In this document: positions 18,981 through 27,751 of the stretch, piece by piece
Layout of the letters: every line of letters begins with the position of its first letter
How positions within the stretch are numbered: the stretch's first letter is position 1
Assembly: GCF_000518685.1 (NCBI RefSeq)
Contig: NZ_KI912470.1
Coordinates: 96,623 to 160,622 of the forward strand
DNA: 64,000 nucleotides
Origin: Eubacterium xylanophilum ATCC 35991
Lineage (GTDB): Bacteria; Bacillota; Clostridia; Lachnospirales; Lachnospiraceae
Direction of reading: 5' to 3'
Made by a program: the position numbers and the translations under genes
The notes under the pieces: generated by a model
Databases searched by the model: none
What the model saw: only the letters and a program-made list of their open reading frames with translations
Told to the model about the DNA's origin: nothing

Positions 18981-19009
18981 TTGACAAAAGGCACTCAAAA
19001 AAGTATAAT
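18981..19009 (+). promoter_or_regulatory. Consensus promoter of the corA-like operon
   Basis: A perfect sigma-A promoter: TTGACA (18981-18986), 17 bases, TATAAT (19004-19009). The leader of about 80 bases that follows holds a hairpin GGTCAA...TTGACC (19029-19059) with inner CATG repeats. Confidence 0.8.
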
Positions 19010-19095
19010 TAATATGTCTGTGCTTTTAGGTCAAAACATGGATTTGCATGGAATTGACCCGGTGCGGAATATTTTCACGAGAGGGGAGTTTGTGT

Positions 19096-20019
19096 ATGCT
19101 TCAGATATTCAAAAAAGACGAATCTATAAAGGAACTTAAAGCCCTAGAGGAAGGCTGTTGGGTGGCACTTACAGCCCCGACATACGAGGAACTCAACAAA
19201 ATCAGTGAGGCGACTAATATTGATATTGACGATCTTCGTGCTCCGCTGGATGATGAGGAGAGATCGCGTATTGAGCATGAAAATGACTACGTTATTATCG
19301 TGGTTGACATTCCATCTCTCGATGAGAAGGATAGATATGTGACTATTCCGCTTGGTATATATATTACCAAGACTATGATTGTCACAGTTTGTCTTGAGGA
19401 AACACCGATATTGACGGCGTTTATGAATGATAGAGTGAAGGAATTCTATACTTACAAGAAGACTAGATTTGTGTTCCAGATTTTGTATAGAAATGCCACA
19501 TCTTATCTGAGATATCTTCGAATTATCAATCGAAAGAGTGACCAGATAGAGGATGAGCTTCACAAATCTCAGAAGAACAAAGAGTTGATCGAACTCTTGG
19601 AATTGGAAAAGAGTCTGGTATACTTTACCACGTCATTGCGTTCAAACGAAACTGTGTTAGAAAAATTATTGCGCACAGATAAAGTTAAGAAGTATCCGGA
19701 GGATGAGGAGCTCTTGGAGGATGTAATCGTAGAAAACAAGCAGGCCATCGAGATGGCCAACATCTACAGTGGAATCCTCAGTGGAATGATGGATGCCTTT
19801 GCCTCGGTTATTTCCAATAACCTCAACGTGGTAATGAAATTCTTGTCAACTGTGACAATTGTGCTGTCTATTCCTACTATGATTGCCAGTTTCTACGGCA
19901 TGAATTTTGATAATATTCCCCTTGGGCATAATCCGTTTGGATTTGTCATAGTTGTGGTAGTGGCACTGTTTATCGCCCTCGGCGTGTCATTGGTATTTTG
20001 GAGAAAGAATCTATTTTAG
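19096..20019 (+). CDS. CorA-family divalent metal transporter
   Basis: A 307-residue CorA-type channel for Mg2+ or related metals. It has a long acidic cytoplasmic N-terminal funnel with helical arms, and two C-terminal membrane helices joined by the hallmark YGMNF loop (IASFYGMNFDNIPLG). The pore helix before GMN and the final helix ending in WRKNLF with basic residues match the family. The ATG at 19096 is chosen because GGGGAG precedes it by about 8 bases; the in-frame ATG at 19048 has no such site. Transport of Co2+, Ni2+ or Zn2+ cannot be excluded. It is probably the first gene of an operon with the rhomboid-like and glycosyltransferase genes. Confidence 0.92.
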   Translation: MLQIFKKDESIKELKALEEGCWVALTAPTYEELNKISEATNIDIDDLRAPLDDEERSRIEHENDYVIIVVDIPSLDEKDRYVTIPLGIYITKTMIVTVCLEETPILTAFMNDRVKEFYTYKKTRFVFQILYRNATSYLRYLRIINRKSDQIEDELHKSQKNKELIELLELEKSLVYFTTSLRSNETVLEKLLRTDKVKKYPEDEELLEDVIVENKQAIEMANIYSGILSGMMDAFASVISNNLNVVMKFLSTVTIVLSIPTMIASFYGMNFDNIPLGHNPFGFVIVVVVALFIALGVSLVFWRKNLF

Positions 20020-20030
20020 GAGATTATACA

Positions 20031-20939
20031 ATGAATTTTATGGACAATTTGGAGAGGAAACTCGGAAAGTTTGCTATAAAAAATCTCATGTTGTATATGT
20101 GCATAATCAACGTGGTGGGAAGCATACTTGGAATTATCAATCCAACTTTGTATTACAGCTTTCTGAGTCTCGATGTTTATCAGATATTACATGGACAGGT
20201 GTGGAGGTTGGTGACATTTGTATTGTATCCGTCACTCAATCTCTCGGACGGTGGATTTATCATAAATCTACTGTTTTATGCCATCATGCTTTATATCTAT
20301 TTTTGGATAGGAAGAGTGCTAGAGAATATGTGGGGAACATTTAAGTTTAACGCATTTTACTTCTTTGGCATCATACTCATAATACTATTTACATTTGGAT
20401 ACTACTTTGTATTGATTAGTGCAAACGGCGCGAATATGGGACAATTCATAGGATTGAGTCTCTCGGCACAGATTACACTGGAAGAGATTAATCTTGCGAT
20501 GTTTTTGATATTTGCCTTTTTGTTTCCGGATACACAATTTATGTTATATTTCTTGATTCCGGTAAAGGCCAAATGGCTTGGGTATTTGTACTTGGGATTC
20601 AATGTATACAATATTGTGACATTTTTCATGTCGGGTCAGTTCCAATATATCATGAATATGTTTTTGATTGTAGCGGCATTGATAGACTTTGTAGTATTCT
20701 ACTTCTTGACGAGACCGACTAAGAGATACACTCAAAAGGTCAAAGTCAAGACCAAGAAGAGGCAGTCTGATAGATCGAAGAACAGTGGTGGCTCGGGTCA
20801 GGGACCTCGACATAAGTGTGCAATTTGCGGAAGAACAGAGCTAGATGCACCGAACCTTGAGTTTAGATACTGCAGTAAGTGCAGAGGGAATTATGAATAT
20901 TGTTCCGAGCATTTGTTTACACATGAACATGTAAAATAA
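20031..20939 (+). CDS. Rhomboid-like membrane protein with C-terminal zinc-ribbon
   Basis: A 302-residue protein with about six membrane helices in the first 220 residues, arranged like a rhomboid or derlin (WRLVTFVLYP and NLLFYAIMLYIYFWIGRVLENMWG resemble the L1 loop and second helix). I see no GxSG nucleophile and no matching membrane His, so it is probably not a protease. A basic linker (about 238-260) leads to a Cys/His cluster CAICGRTE...YCSKCRGNYEYCSEHLFTHEH, likely a zinc-binding domain in the cytoplasm. AGGAGA precedes the ATG; an in-frame upstream start at 19998 lacks one. It follows corA by 11 bases. Confidence 0.7.
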   Translation: MNFMDNLERKLGKFAIKNLMLYMCIINVVGSILGIINPTLYYSFLSLDVYQILHGQVWRLVTFVLYPSLNLSDGGFIINLLFYAIMLYIYFWIGRVLENMWGTFKFNAFYFFGIILIILFTFGYYFVLISANGANMGQFIGLSLSAQITLEEINLAMFLIFAFLFPDTQFMLYFLIPVKAKWLGYLYLGFNVYNIVTFFMSGQFQYIMNMFLIVAALIDFVVFYFLTRPTKRYTQKVKVKTKKRQSDRSKNSGGSGQGPRHKCAICGRTELDAPNLEFRYCSKCRGNYEYCSEHLFTHEHVK

Positions 20940-20960
20940 AACAAGGGAGAAAATATACTA

Positions 20961-23900
20961 ATGTTTAAGGATATCATCACAGTAACAGTATTATCAATTA
21001 TTACATTTTGGGCAGTTTATAAGTATGCTCTAAAGCCGGAAGTAATCGGATTTAGAGGAATCAGAGAGAAAGAGATGAAGTTCAATTGGATGTATATCTC
21101 GATTGTCATGGGTATTGCGCTTATTATCAAGCTCTACCTGGCATTTAAGTACGATGGATATATCGGAGATATCAATTGCTTTAGATCTTGGTCAGATACG
21201 ATCTACAATGAGGGAATCGGCAGATTCTACTACGTAGACGAGGGAAATGGTTATCCACCGGGATATTTGTTTGTCCTCTGGATTATGGCATGCTTAAGAC
21301 ATCTATTCAAAATCGATAATTACGGCGATTATGGAATTATGTTTATCAAGCTCGTTCCTATTCTCTGCGATATCGCAGCTGGATTTGTCATCTACAAACT
21401 CGCCAAAGAGAGATTTTCTGAGTTTGCTTCAGTGACACTTGCTGTAATCTACGCACTCAGCCCAATTACAACTATTGACTCGGCGATTTGGGGTCAGGTT
21501 GACAGTGTATTTACACTTTGCATACTTCTTGTTTGTTACTTGTGTATGAAACAGAAGAGAATAGCTGCATACTTTGTTTTCTGTCTCGGAGCCCTTCTCA
21601 AGTTCCAGACTATTATGTTTGCGCCTATCCTCATCTATACGATTATTGATCAGGTATTTTTACATGACTTCAATGTCAAGAAAATGGTCCGCGACTTGGT
21701 TGGCGGTCTCGGCGCGATTGCGTCAATGTTTATCTTCTGTATTCCATTTGGTCTTGATGTTGTAATTCCTAAGTATATCAACAGTTTGGGATTGTTCGAG
21801 TATTGTACTATCAATGCTTACAATTTCTGGGCTATCGTTGGAAAGAACTGGGTAAGCCAAAATGAGAAGTTTTTGTTTGTCAAGGCAGTTAACTGGGGAA
21901 CAGTAGCTATCCTTGTGTCAGTTGCCTTATCAGCTCTTGTTTACTTCAAGATGAAGAATGACAAGTCAAAGTACTTTATGAGCATGGCTGTACTTCTTAC
22001 CAATATGTTCTTGTTCTCAGTTCGTATGCATGAGAGATATTTGTTCCCGGCTATAGTTCTCTTGTTGGCAGCATTTATCTACAGACCTTGTAAGGAAGTA
22101 TTTTTCTGCTTTGCTTCGGCGGCAGTTCTTCAGTTCTTAAATGTCGCTCATGTGTATTATGCATGGGCAGAGGAGGGAACGACGGGACCTTCCGGCTATA
22201 TTGTGGGAGCAACAGCAGTTGGAACTATTTTCTTCTTTGGATATACACTTTATGCTATATTTAAGAAGACAGAAGTTGTGACAGAGCCTACAATTATTCC
22301 TAACAATGAGAGTAAGAAGGACAAGAAGGCAAGGCTCATAAGAACTATGCCTAAGGAAGAGAAGAAGAAGTTTAAGTTTACAATTCTTCCTTCGGCGCCA
22401 AAATTACAGATTACTAAGATTGACCTCATAGCAATATTTTCTCTGATGGCTGTATATTCATTCTTTGCTTTCAGAGACCTTGGAAATGCCCATGCACCTG
22501 AGACCGGTTGGTTTGGAAATAAGGCGGGGCAGCAGATAGTCCTAGATTTTGGTGAGCAGAAGGACTTCACCAACATGTATGCTTTCTGTGGAAACTATGA
22601 GGGAAGAATATACTATGTTGAGGCAAGTAACGATGGAACAAATTACAATAATTTGGGAAGTGTTACCGTAGATAAAGTATTTAAGTGGAACGACCTTGGT
22701 ATTAATGCAAGTGAGGAAAATCCTACACCGGGATTCAATCTTACTGCCAGATATCTCAGGTTCTCCCTAGCTCACAATGAGGGCACTTTACTTGAACTAG
22801 CATTCAAGGAAAAGTCCGGAAAACTCATTCTTCCGGTAAACAAAGATGAGTACAAAGAGCTCTTTGATGAGCAAGACGAATATGTGGATATTCCTACATT
22901 TAGAGACGGAACATATTTTGATGAGATTTATCATGCGAGAACAGCATATGAGATGATTCATCATATGTATTGCTATGAGAATACACATCCACCACTTGGA
23001 AAATTCTTCATATCACTTGGAATTAGAATCTTTGGTATGAATCCATTTGGTTGGAGAATAGTGGGAACTGTTTTTGGTGTTGGTATGATACCGCTCATTT
23101 ATATGTTTGGTATGAGATTGTTCAGAAAGCGTTGGATGGCAATCGTTCTAGGATCGCTTTTTGCATTTGATTTCATGCACTTTGCTCAGACCAGAATTGC
23201 GACGATTGACGTTTACGGAACATTTTTCATAATGGCAATGTTCTACTTCATGCTTCGCTATGCGCAAACAAGTTTTTATGATACTGAGTTTAAGAAGACA
23301 CTTATTCCTTTGGGATTAGCAGGTGTTATGATGGGACTCGGTTGCGCAAGTAAGTGGACAGCTGTATATGCAGCAGCCGGACTTGCAGTGTTCTTCTTTG
23401 CAATCATGTTCCAGAGATATAGAGAGTTCTGTATAGCAAGAAATAATCCTGGTGGAAGTACAGAGGGAATTTCGCACAAGTATATCGCAGAGAATTTTAC
23501 AAAATACTTCTGGAGAACTATCGGATTTTGTGTGATTTTCTTCATGGTTATTCCGGGATTAATCTACCTTTGTTCATATATTCCATTTAGCGATGGAAGT
23601 ACAGATAACTTGTTTATGCAGATGATCAATAACCAGAAGACTATGTATAGCTACCACAGTCAGTTGGATGCCACACATCCATATTCATCAGTTTGGTATG
23701 AGTGGCCGGTTATGATCAGACCTGTATTCTATTACAGTCAGACCCTTGCCAACGGCTTAAAAGAGGGTATCAGTGCATTTGGTAATCCTCTTGTATGGTG
23801 GGCAGGTATATTTGCAACTATTCATATGGTATATAGAATATTTAAGAAATATGATAGAATTGCACTATTTATGATTTTTGCATATCTTGTACAGTATTTG

Positions 23901-24158
23901 CCATGGATGCTTGTAGAGCGATGTACATTTGCATACCATTACTTCCCAAGTGTGCCATTTGTGGCAATGATGGTTGTTTATTCACTTTCCTTGTTCTGGG
24001 GAGAAAATCCTAAGACAAGAAAGCTCATATATGCATATTGCGGTGTGGCTTTTGCTATATTTGTACTGTTCTATCCACTACTCTCGGGACAGCCTGTGAA
24101 GTATGATTATGTCAAGGATGGCTTGCAGTGGCTTAGTGGATGGGTGCTGACTATTTAA
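20961..24158 (+). CDS. Double GT-C glycosyltransferase: mannosyltransferase-like N half, PMT C half
   Basis: A 1065-residue membrane protein that appears to join two GT-C glycosyltransferases. The N-terminal half (to about 430) has many membrane helices, an early acidic loop GYIGDINCFRSW near residue 70, and DSAIWGQVDSVF, as in polyprenyl-sugar-using mannosyltransferases. A basic cytoplasmic linker is followed by a discoidin/F5-8-like extracytoplasmic domain (about 515-620, VLDFGEQKDF, YVEASNDGTNY). The C-terminal half resembles protein O-mannosyltransferases (GT39): DEIYHARTAYE with the Asp-Glu pair near 654, then HPPLGK and FDFMHFAQTRIATID. It probably moves sugars from a lipid carrier onto envelope polymers or secreted proteins. 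It starts after AAGGGAGA. Confidence 0.8.
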   Translation: MFKDIITVTVLSIITFWAVYKYALKPEVIGFRGIREKEMKFNWMYISIVMGIALIIKLYLAFKYDGYIGDINCFRSWSDTIYNEGIGRFYYVDEGNGYPPGYLFVLWIMACLRHLFKIDNYGDYGIMFIKLVPILCDIAAGFVIYKLAKERFSEFASVTLAVIYALSPITTIDSAIWGQVDSVFTLCILLVCYLCMKQKRIAAYFVFCLGALLKFQTIMFAPILIYTIIDQVFLHDFNVKKMVRDLVGGLGAIASMFIFCIPFGLDVVIPKYINSLGLFEYCTINAYNFWAIVGKNWVSQNEKFLFVKAVNWGTVAILVSVALSALVYFKMKNDKSKYFMSMAVLLTNMFLFSVRMHERYLFPAIVLLLAAFIYRPCKEVFFCFASAAVLQFLNVAHVYYAWAEEGTTGPSGYIVGATAVGTIFFFGYTLYAIFKKTEVVTEPTIIPNNESKKDKKARLIRTMPKEEKKKFKFTILPSAPKLQITKIDLIAIFSLMAVYSFFAFRDLGNAHAPETGWFGNKAGQQIVLDFGEQKDFTNMYAFCGNYEGRIYYVEASNDGTNYNNLGSVTVDKVFKWNDLGINASEENPTPGFNLTARYLRFSLAHNEGTLLELAFKEKSGKLILPVNKDEYKELFDEQDEYVDIPTFRDGTYFDEIYHARTAYEMIHHMYCYENTHPPLGKFFISLGIRIFGMNPFGWRIVGTVFGVGMIPLIYMFGMRLFRKRWMAIVLGSLFAFDFMHFAQTRIATIDVYGTFFIMAMFYFMLRYAQTSFYDTEFKKTLIPLGLAGVMMGLGCASKWTAVYAAAGLAVFFFAIMFQRYREFCIARNNPGGSTEGISHKYIAENFTKYFWRTIGFCVIFFMVIPGLIYLCSYIPFSDGSTDNLFMQMINNQKTMYSYHSQLDATHPYSSVWYEWPVMIRPVFYYSQTLANGLKEGISAFGNPLVWWAGIFATIHMVYRIFKKYDRIALFMIFAYLVQYLPWMLVERCTFAYHYFPSVPFVAMMVVYSLSLFWGENPKTRKLIYAYCGVAFAIFVLFYPLLSGQPVKYDYVKDGLQWLSGWVLTI

Positions 24159-24177
24159 ATAACTGAAAGGTGAGAGA

Positions 24178-25593
24178 ATGAACAATATTAGACGAAAGAT
24201 AAAGTCGATAGAAAAGAAGACGGATATTGACGTAGAATTAAAGGAAATAGTTGATGAGATGTATGATATCTATATCAAGTTTTCCTGCTTTAATATACTT
24301 TTTATGTCTGGGTATTATGTAAAAAACATACCGGACAAAGTGGAAAACACTCCTGTATCAAAGTTGCAGGAGGAAGTGAGAGTTGTAGTTGACAATCACT
24401 TGGGCAACCGAGAGGTGACTGACGAATCTCTTGAGAGATTGCTCAAAATAAGAGAGAATAATTGTACTCTGGCAGAGTCTTATTCCAGATATGTGGATGA
24501 ATTAAGTGTCTACTTGGAATTGCTCAATATAAGAGAATTTGATTTTGGCAACAAGGCAAAGGACTTTTTGGCCGATCATACTGAGCCAAAAGTTATTGAT
24601 GAGATTAGAAATTATATTCTCCTAGGGGAGACGGATGCTCAGAAAAAGGCAAGATACGCGGATATCATGCCACTTATTCCAGAGAAGATAACGAAGAATA
24701 AGCTATTTAACAAGATAGAGAATTTTGTGAAGATTTTTGAAGGCGATCTTCAGTCATTTGAGTCTTTTGCATATAAATGCAGGACAGCAGCGCTTGCTAA
24801 ATCCGTAGATGAAAAGGTCCAAGACGCCGGTATAGAAGCAGGTCTTGCAAAGCTCAGGGAGATTGATTTTGACGACTTCACCGAAGGTGACTGTGAAGCG
24901 GCATTTTTGATGGCCAAAAAACTCATAGATGATGTGGACTATGTAATAGACGCTCTTTACTCGAGCCAGGAAATGATTAATAACATCTATGCTTATAGTT
25001 TGCTTCGCAGATATGTTGATGCCAACAATCTCCAGGGTGATAAGGGGCTTCTCACAGAAGAAGTTATCAAGTACATTACCGGCACAATTGACGGGGAGCA
25101 GCCTGATGATAAGTTCACAGACAAAATGGATAGAATGTTTGCGGATCTGGTCAGTGATGTGAGTGAATTACATGGCATTAGTGAAGTATTGATGGAAAAT
25201 GCGAAGAGATGTGGTGTAGATAGCGATCTAGTTAAATCTATATCGGAAATAATAGATATAGAGAAACTCTTCTCAAGCAGTGTATATGCTGAACTAGAGG
25301 GAGATGGTGATAGAGCGGTATCGGGAGATGTTGTCGCGATGACTGGAGAGCTTATCAATGAGTTGGATGAGTGTCTATCCAAAGCGCCAACCAGTATCAG
25401 AAAAATTCTCATCAAGAATATCAATGCCTTGATGCCGGCATCAGTTGACTTTAGCTCTTCTCTAGAAGAATATGTCATGCTCAACTTGTTTACTGCTAGA
25501 TCTGATAGCGAGAGGGCGTTCTACGTATCTGAGATACTCGAGGTCATCCAGAGCGAGAAAAAGGAAGGCGATATAAGTGATTTTTTGGTATAA
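24178..25593 (+). CDS. Uncharacterised helical cytoplasmic protein
   Basis: A 471-residue protein without signal peptide or membrane helices. It is rich in charged, Leu-containing helices (for example KIRENNCTLAESYSRYVDEL). I recognise no family. AAGGTGAGAG lies just before the ATG, 19 bases after the glycosyltransferase gene, so it belongs to the same operon. Its end overlaps the next gene by 17 bases. Confidence 0.6.
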   Translation: MNNIRRKIKSIEKKTDIDVELKEIVDEMYDIYIKFSCFNILFMSGYYVKNIPDKVENTPVSKLQEEVRVVVDNHLGNREVTDESLERLLKIRENNCTLAESYSRYVDELSVYLELLNIREFDFGNKAKDFLADHTEPKVIDEIRNYILLGETDAQKKARYADIMPLIPEKITKNKLFNKIENFVKIFEGDLQSFESFAYKCRTAALAKSVDEKVQDAGIEAGLAKLREIDFDDFTEGDCEAAFLMAKKLIDDVDYVIDALYSSQEMINNIYAYSLLRRYVDANNLQGDKGLLTEEVIKYITGTIDGEQPDDKFTDKMDRMFADLVSDVSELHGISEVLMENAKRCGVDSDLVKSISEIIDIEKLFSSSVYAELEGDGDRAVSGDVVAMTGELINELDECLSKAPTSIRKILIKNINALMPASVDFSSSLEEYVMLNLFTARSDSERAFYVSEILEVIQSEKKEGDISDFLV

Positions 25594-25930
25594 GGATTTG
25601 ATTGTCAGTTCGTCGCTTTCAGGCAAGGAAAAGGTCTTCAAAAGAGATGTGGAGAAGAGGAGTGTCTTCGCCAAGCTTCCGTTTAAGAGGAGCTATTATA
25701 TAATTTGCCTTGCTGAAAATTCTGACAACTTGCTTGAAATCATACCCACAGACCAAATGTTTTTTAAGTATTATGGCGTCAAGGATATTTATATCGTTGG
25801 AATCGCAAAGACAAACCAAGAGGCAGTGGAACTAGTGTCTTCAATAGTCAGCGAGGGGTATGAGAAAGACATAGACTTTGATGTCAGATCATATTATCCC
25901 AAGAAGGACTTTTGTAAGGGCAAAAAGTAG
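25577..25930 (+). CDS. Small uncharacterised protein coupled to the preceding gene
   Basis: A 117-residue soluble protein beginning with GTG at 25577, inside the end of the previous gene. AAGGAAGG lies about 8 bases upstream. Mixed alpha/beta character is suggested by alternating hydrophobic strands (YYIICLAENSDNLLEIIPTD, DIYIVGIAKTNQEAVELV). It has no recognised domain. The 17-base overlap suggests translational coupling with its neighbour, and a DUF2953 gene follows 14 bases later. Confidence 0.6.
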   Translation: MIFWYKDLIVSSSLSGKEKVFKRDVEKRSVFAKLPFKRSYYIICLAENSDNLLEIIPTDQMFFKYYGVKDIYIVGIAKTNQEAVELVSSIVSEGYEKDIDFDVRSYYPKKDFCKGKK

Positions 25931-25944
25931 AGAAAGGCGATGTT

Positions 25945-26841
25945 ATGGTTATATTAACTATATTAAAAGTAATAGGAATTGTGCTTTTGATCATTCTTGG
26001 TATTGTTCTTTTAGCATTGCTTGCAGTCTTGTTTGTTCCCGTTAGATATGCGGCGATATTCGAGACAGAAGATAAAGTAAGAGTGAATTACAGAGTGTCG
26101 TGGTTTCTCAGGGCGGTGCAATACAAAAAGGGAATATCAAGCAGTAAGCCAAAGCTTTATGTTTTCGGAATTGATGTTGCAGCAGTTAAGTCATGGTTTC
26201 GTAGAAAAATGGGCCGCGAGGACGAAGTTTACGAAGATATTCACGTGGAAAACAGTGACGTTGGACTTGTAGATGACTATCACGAGGAAGCGGAAAACCA
26301 TGAGGAAAAGGTCAGCAATTTTTCAGTTGAGAGTGATTATGATGATGAGAGGCTTTCTGATGATGACGAGATAGATCCGGAACTTGGCTATGAGGAGAAG
26401 ATTCCTAAGGAGGGACTTTTGAAGAAGGCCAAGAGGGCCGGAAAGAATGCAAAAAAAGCAAAAAAGAACTTTTCATTTGATAAGATATCTAGTATAATAA
26501 AAATGTTGAAAGATTCGGGGAATCAGCGAGTTTTCGACAAAGTCAAGAAAGAGTTTATAGGAATTGTAAAGTATATTCTTCCATACAAGATAAGCGGAAG
26601 ATTTAATGTGGGAACGGGAGACCCTTGTACTACAGGGTGGATTATAGGAGCTGTGGGTCTCACGCCGATTGCATACATGGATGGTGTAAAGATTGAGCCT
26701 GATTTTGAGGAGAAGGTTTTTACAGCTGACGGTTTCGTTAAGGGAAGAATGCGAGTTATATTTTTCTTGCGCGTGATTATTAGATGCTATAGGGACGAGG
26801 AAATGATGCGAACCTATAGAGAATTTAGAAATGTATTATAA
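25945..26841 (+). CDS. DUF2953 family protein (YtfI-like)
   Basis: A 298-residue protein with one strong N-terminal membrane helix (about residues 3-32) and then a DUF2953-type region. Family traits are the FVPVRYAAIFETEDKVRVNYRVSW start and the C-terminal FNVGTGDPCTTGWIIGAVG and IEPDFEEKVFTADGFVKGRM blocks. An acidic, low-complexity insert (about 92-150) and a Lys-rich stretch separate the two. The function is unknown. In Bacillus the DUF2953 gene ytfI stands directly before ytfJ (gerW), as here, which supports both assignments. Confidence 0.8.
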   Translation: MVILTILKVIGIVLLIILGIVLLALLAVLFVPVRYAAIFETEDKVRVNYRVSWFLRAVQYKKGISSSKPKLYVFGIDVAAVKSWFRRKMGREDEVYEDIHVENSDVGLVDDYHEEAENHEEKVSNFSVESDYDDERLSDDDEIDPELGYEEKIPKEGLLKKAKRAGKNAKKAKKNFSFDKISSIIKMLKDSGNQRVFDKVKKEFIGIVKYILPYKISGRFNVGTGDPCTTGWIIGAVGLTPIAYMDGVKIEPDFEEKVFTADGFVKGRMRVIFFLRVIIRCYRDEEMMRTYREFRNVL

Positions 26842-26876
26842 GAAGTATATGATAAAGGAAAGAGAGGTTTGGCAAG

Positions 26877-27251
26877 ATGAATGAGAATACTTTTGGAAGC
26901 ACAGTAGAGGCTTTATTCAAGGGCATGGATAGTTTTATCACAACAAAGACTGTAATTGGTGACGCAGTTAAGTTTGATGATGGAACCATTATATTACCGC
27001 TTGTCGATGTGAGTTTTGGTGTGGCAGCAGGTGCCTTTACAAATTCAGATCAGAAGAAGAATAACGGCGGCGGTGGTATGGGTGGTAAGATCCAGCCAAG
27101 TGCTGTTCTTGTTATCAAAGACGGTAAGACTAAGTTAGTAAATGTCAAGAATCAGGATGGAATCACCAAGATACTTGATATGGTTCCGGATGTCATCGAC
27201 AAGGTTAAAGGTGACAAGAAAAAAGATGACGAAGATGTTGATGTAGAGTGA
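26877..27251 (+). CDS. GerW/YtfJ-family protein
   Basis: A 124-residue protein matching the GerW (YtfJ) family: VIGDAVKFDDGTIILPLVDVSFGVAAG, a Gly-rich NNGGGGMGGKI loop, and the strand PSAVLVIKDGKTKLVNV. In spore formers it contributes to spore germination; in many Lachnospiraceae that do not obviously sporulate the gene is still present and its role is unclear. It lies 35 bases after DUF2953 behind AAAGAGAGGTTTGGC. It is probably the last gene of the operon that begins with corA. Confidence 0.85.
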   Translation: MNENTFGSTVEALFKGMDSFITTKTVIGDAVKFDDGTIILPLVDVSFGVAAGAFTNSDQKKNNGGGGMGGKIQPSAVLVIKDGKTKLVNVKNQDGITKILDMVPDVIDKVKGDKKKDDEDVDVE

Positions 27252-27287
27252 TGATATGAATAATTAAAAAAAATTCAAAAAAACACT

Positions 27288-27315
27288 TGCATAATTCTTT
27301 GACATTTGATACAAT
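27288..27315 (+). promoter_or_regulatory. Promoter of rpmB
   Basis: TTGCAT (27288-27293), 16 bases, TACAAT (27310-27315), giving a leader of about 50 bases ahead of rpmB. A nearby TTGACA at 27299 has no well-spaced -10 box. Confidence 0.5.
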
Positions 27316-27371
27316 TGACATGTTGTGTGTGAAAAAAATAATGTTTTGATATACAAAAGGAGGTGCTTTTC

Positions 27372-27557
27372 ATGGCAAAGTGCGCAGTATGCGGAAAAGG
27401 CGTACATTTTGGTAATGCAGTGAGCCATTCTCACAGGAGAAGCAACAAGATGTGGAAGTCAAACTTGAAGTCTGTAAGAGTTAAGGTTAATGGTGGTACT
27501 AAGAAAATGTATGTATGTACTTCCTGTCTTCGTTCAGACAAAGTTGAGAGAGCATAG
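27372..27557 (+). CDS. rpmB: 50S ribosomal protein L28
   Basis: A 61-residue L28 with the CAVCGKG and CTSCLRS zinc-type Cys pairs, the GNAVSHSHRRSNKMW core and the basic middle. The start at 27372 follows AAAGGAGGTGC; the in-frame upstream ATG at 27363 lies within or right after the ribosome site. It is a single-gene unit with its own promoter and terminator. Confidence 0.98.
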   Translation: MAKCAVCGKGVHFGNAVSHSHRRSNKMWKSNLKSVRVKVNGGTKKMYVCTSCLRSDKVERA

Positions 27558-27583
27558 TTTAAAGTGTTTTAAAAAAGCTAATG

Positions 27584-27616
27584 AAGTTCTGGATGCTTGC
27601 ATTCAGAACTTTTTTC
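27584..27616 (+). terminator. Terminator after rpmB
   Basis: The hairpin AGTTCTGGATGC/GCATTCAGAACT with a tiny loop is followed by six T. Confidence 0.85.
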
Positions 27617-27656
27617 GTGACATTGGAATTAAACAAATTGCGGTCTGTCCCCATGC

Positions 27657-27685
27657 TTGATTTTTCACCTAGAATGTAGTAGAAT
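27657..27685 (+). promoter_or_regulatory. Promoter of the Asp23-fakA unit
   Basis: TTGATT (27657-27662), 17 bases, TAGAAT (27680-27685), about 65 bases before the Asp23-family start. Confidence 0.55.
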
Positions 27686-27751
27686 ATATATGTATGTGTA
27701 TTAAAAGAAATCAAATGTCTAATACACTTAGACATGGAAAGGTGGTTAATT

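Noticed and set aside
20031-20939. Active rhomboid protease
   Set aside because: No GxSG serine motif or matching membrane His is visible, so only a rhomboid-like fold is claimed.
26877-27251. Evidence that the organism sporulates
   Set aside because: A GerW-like gene alone is found in many Lachnospiraceae without clear sporulation; no other sporulation gene is in the window.
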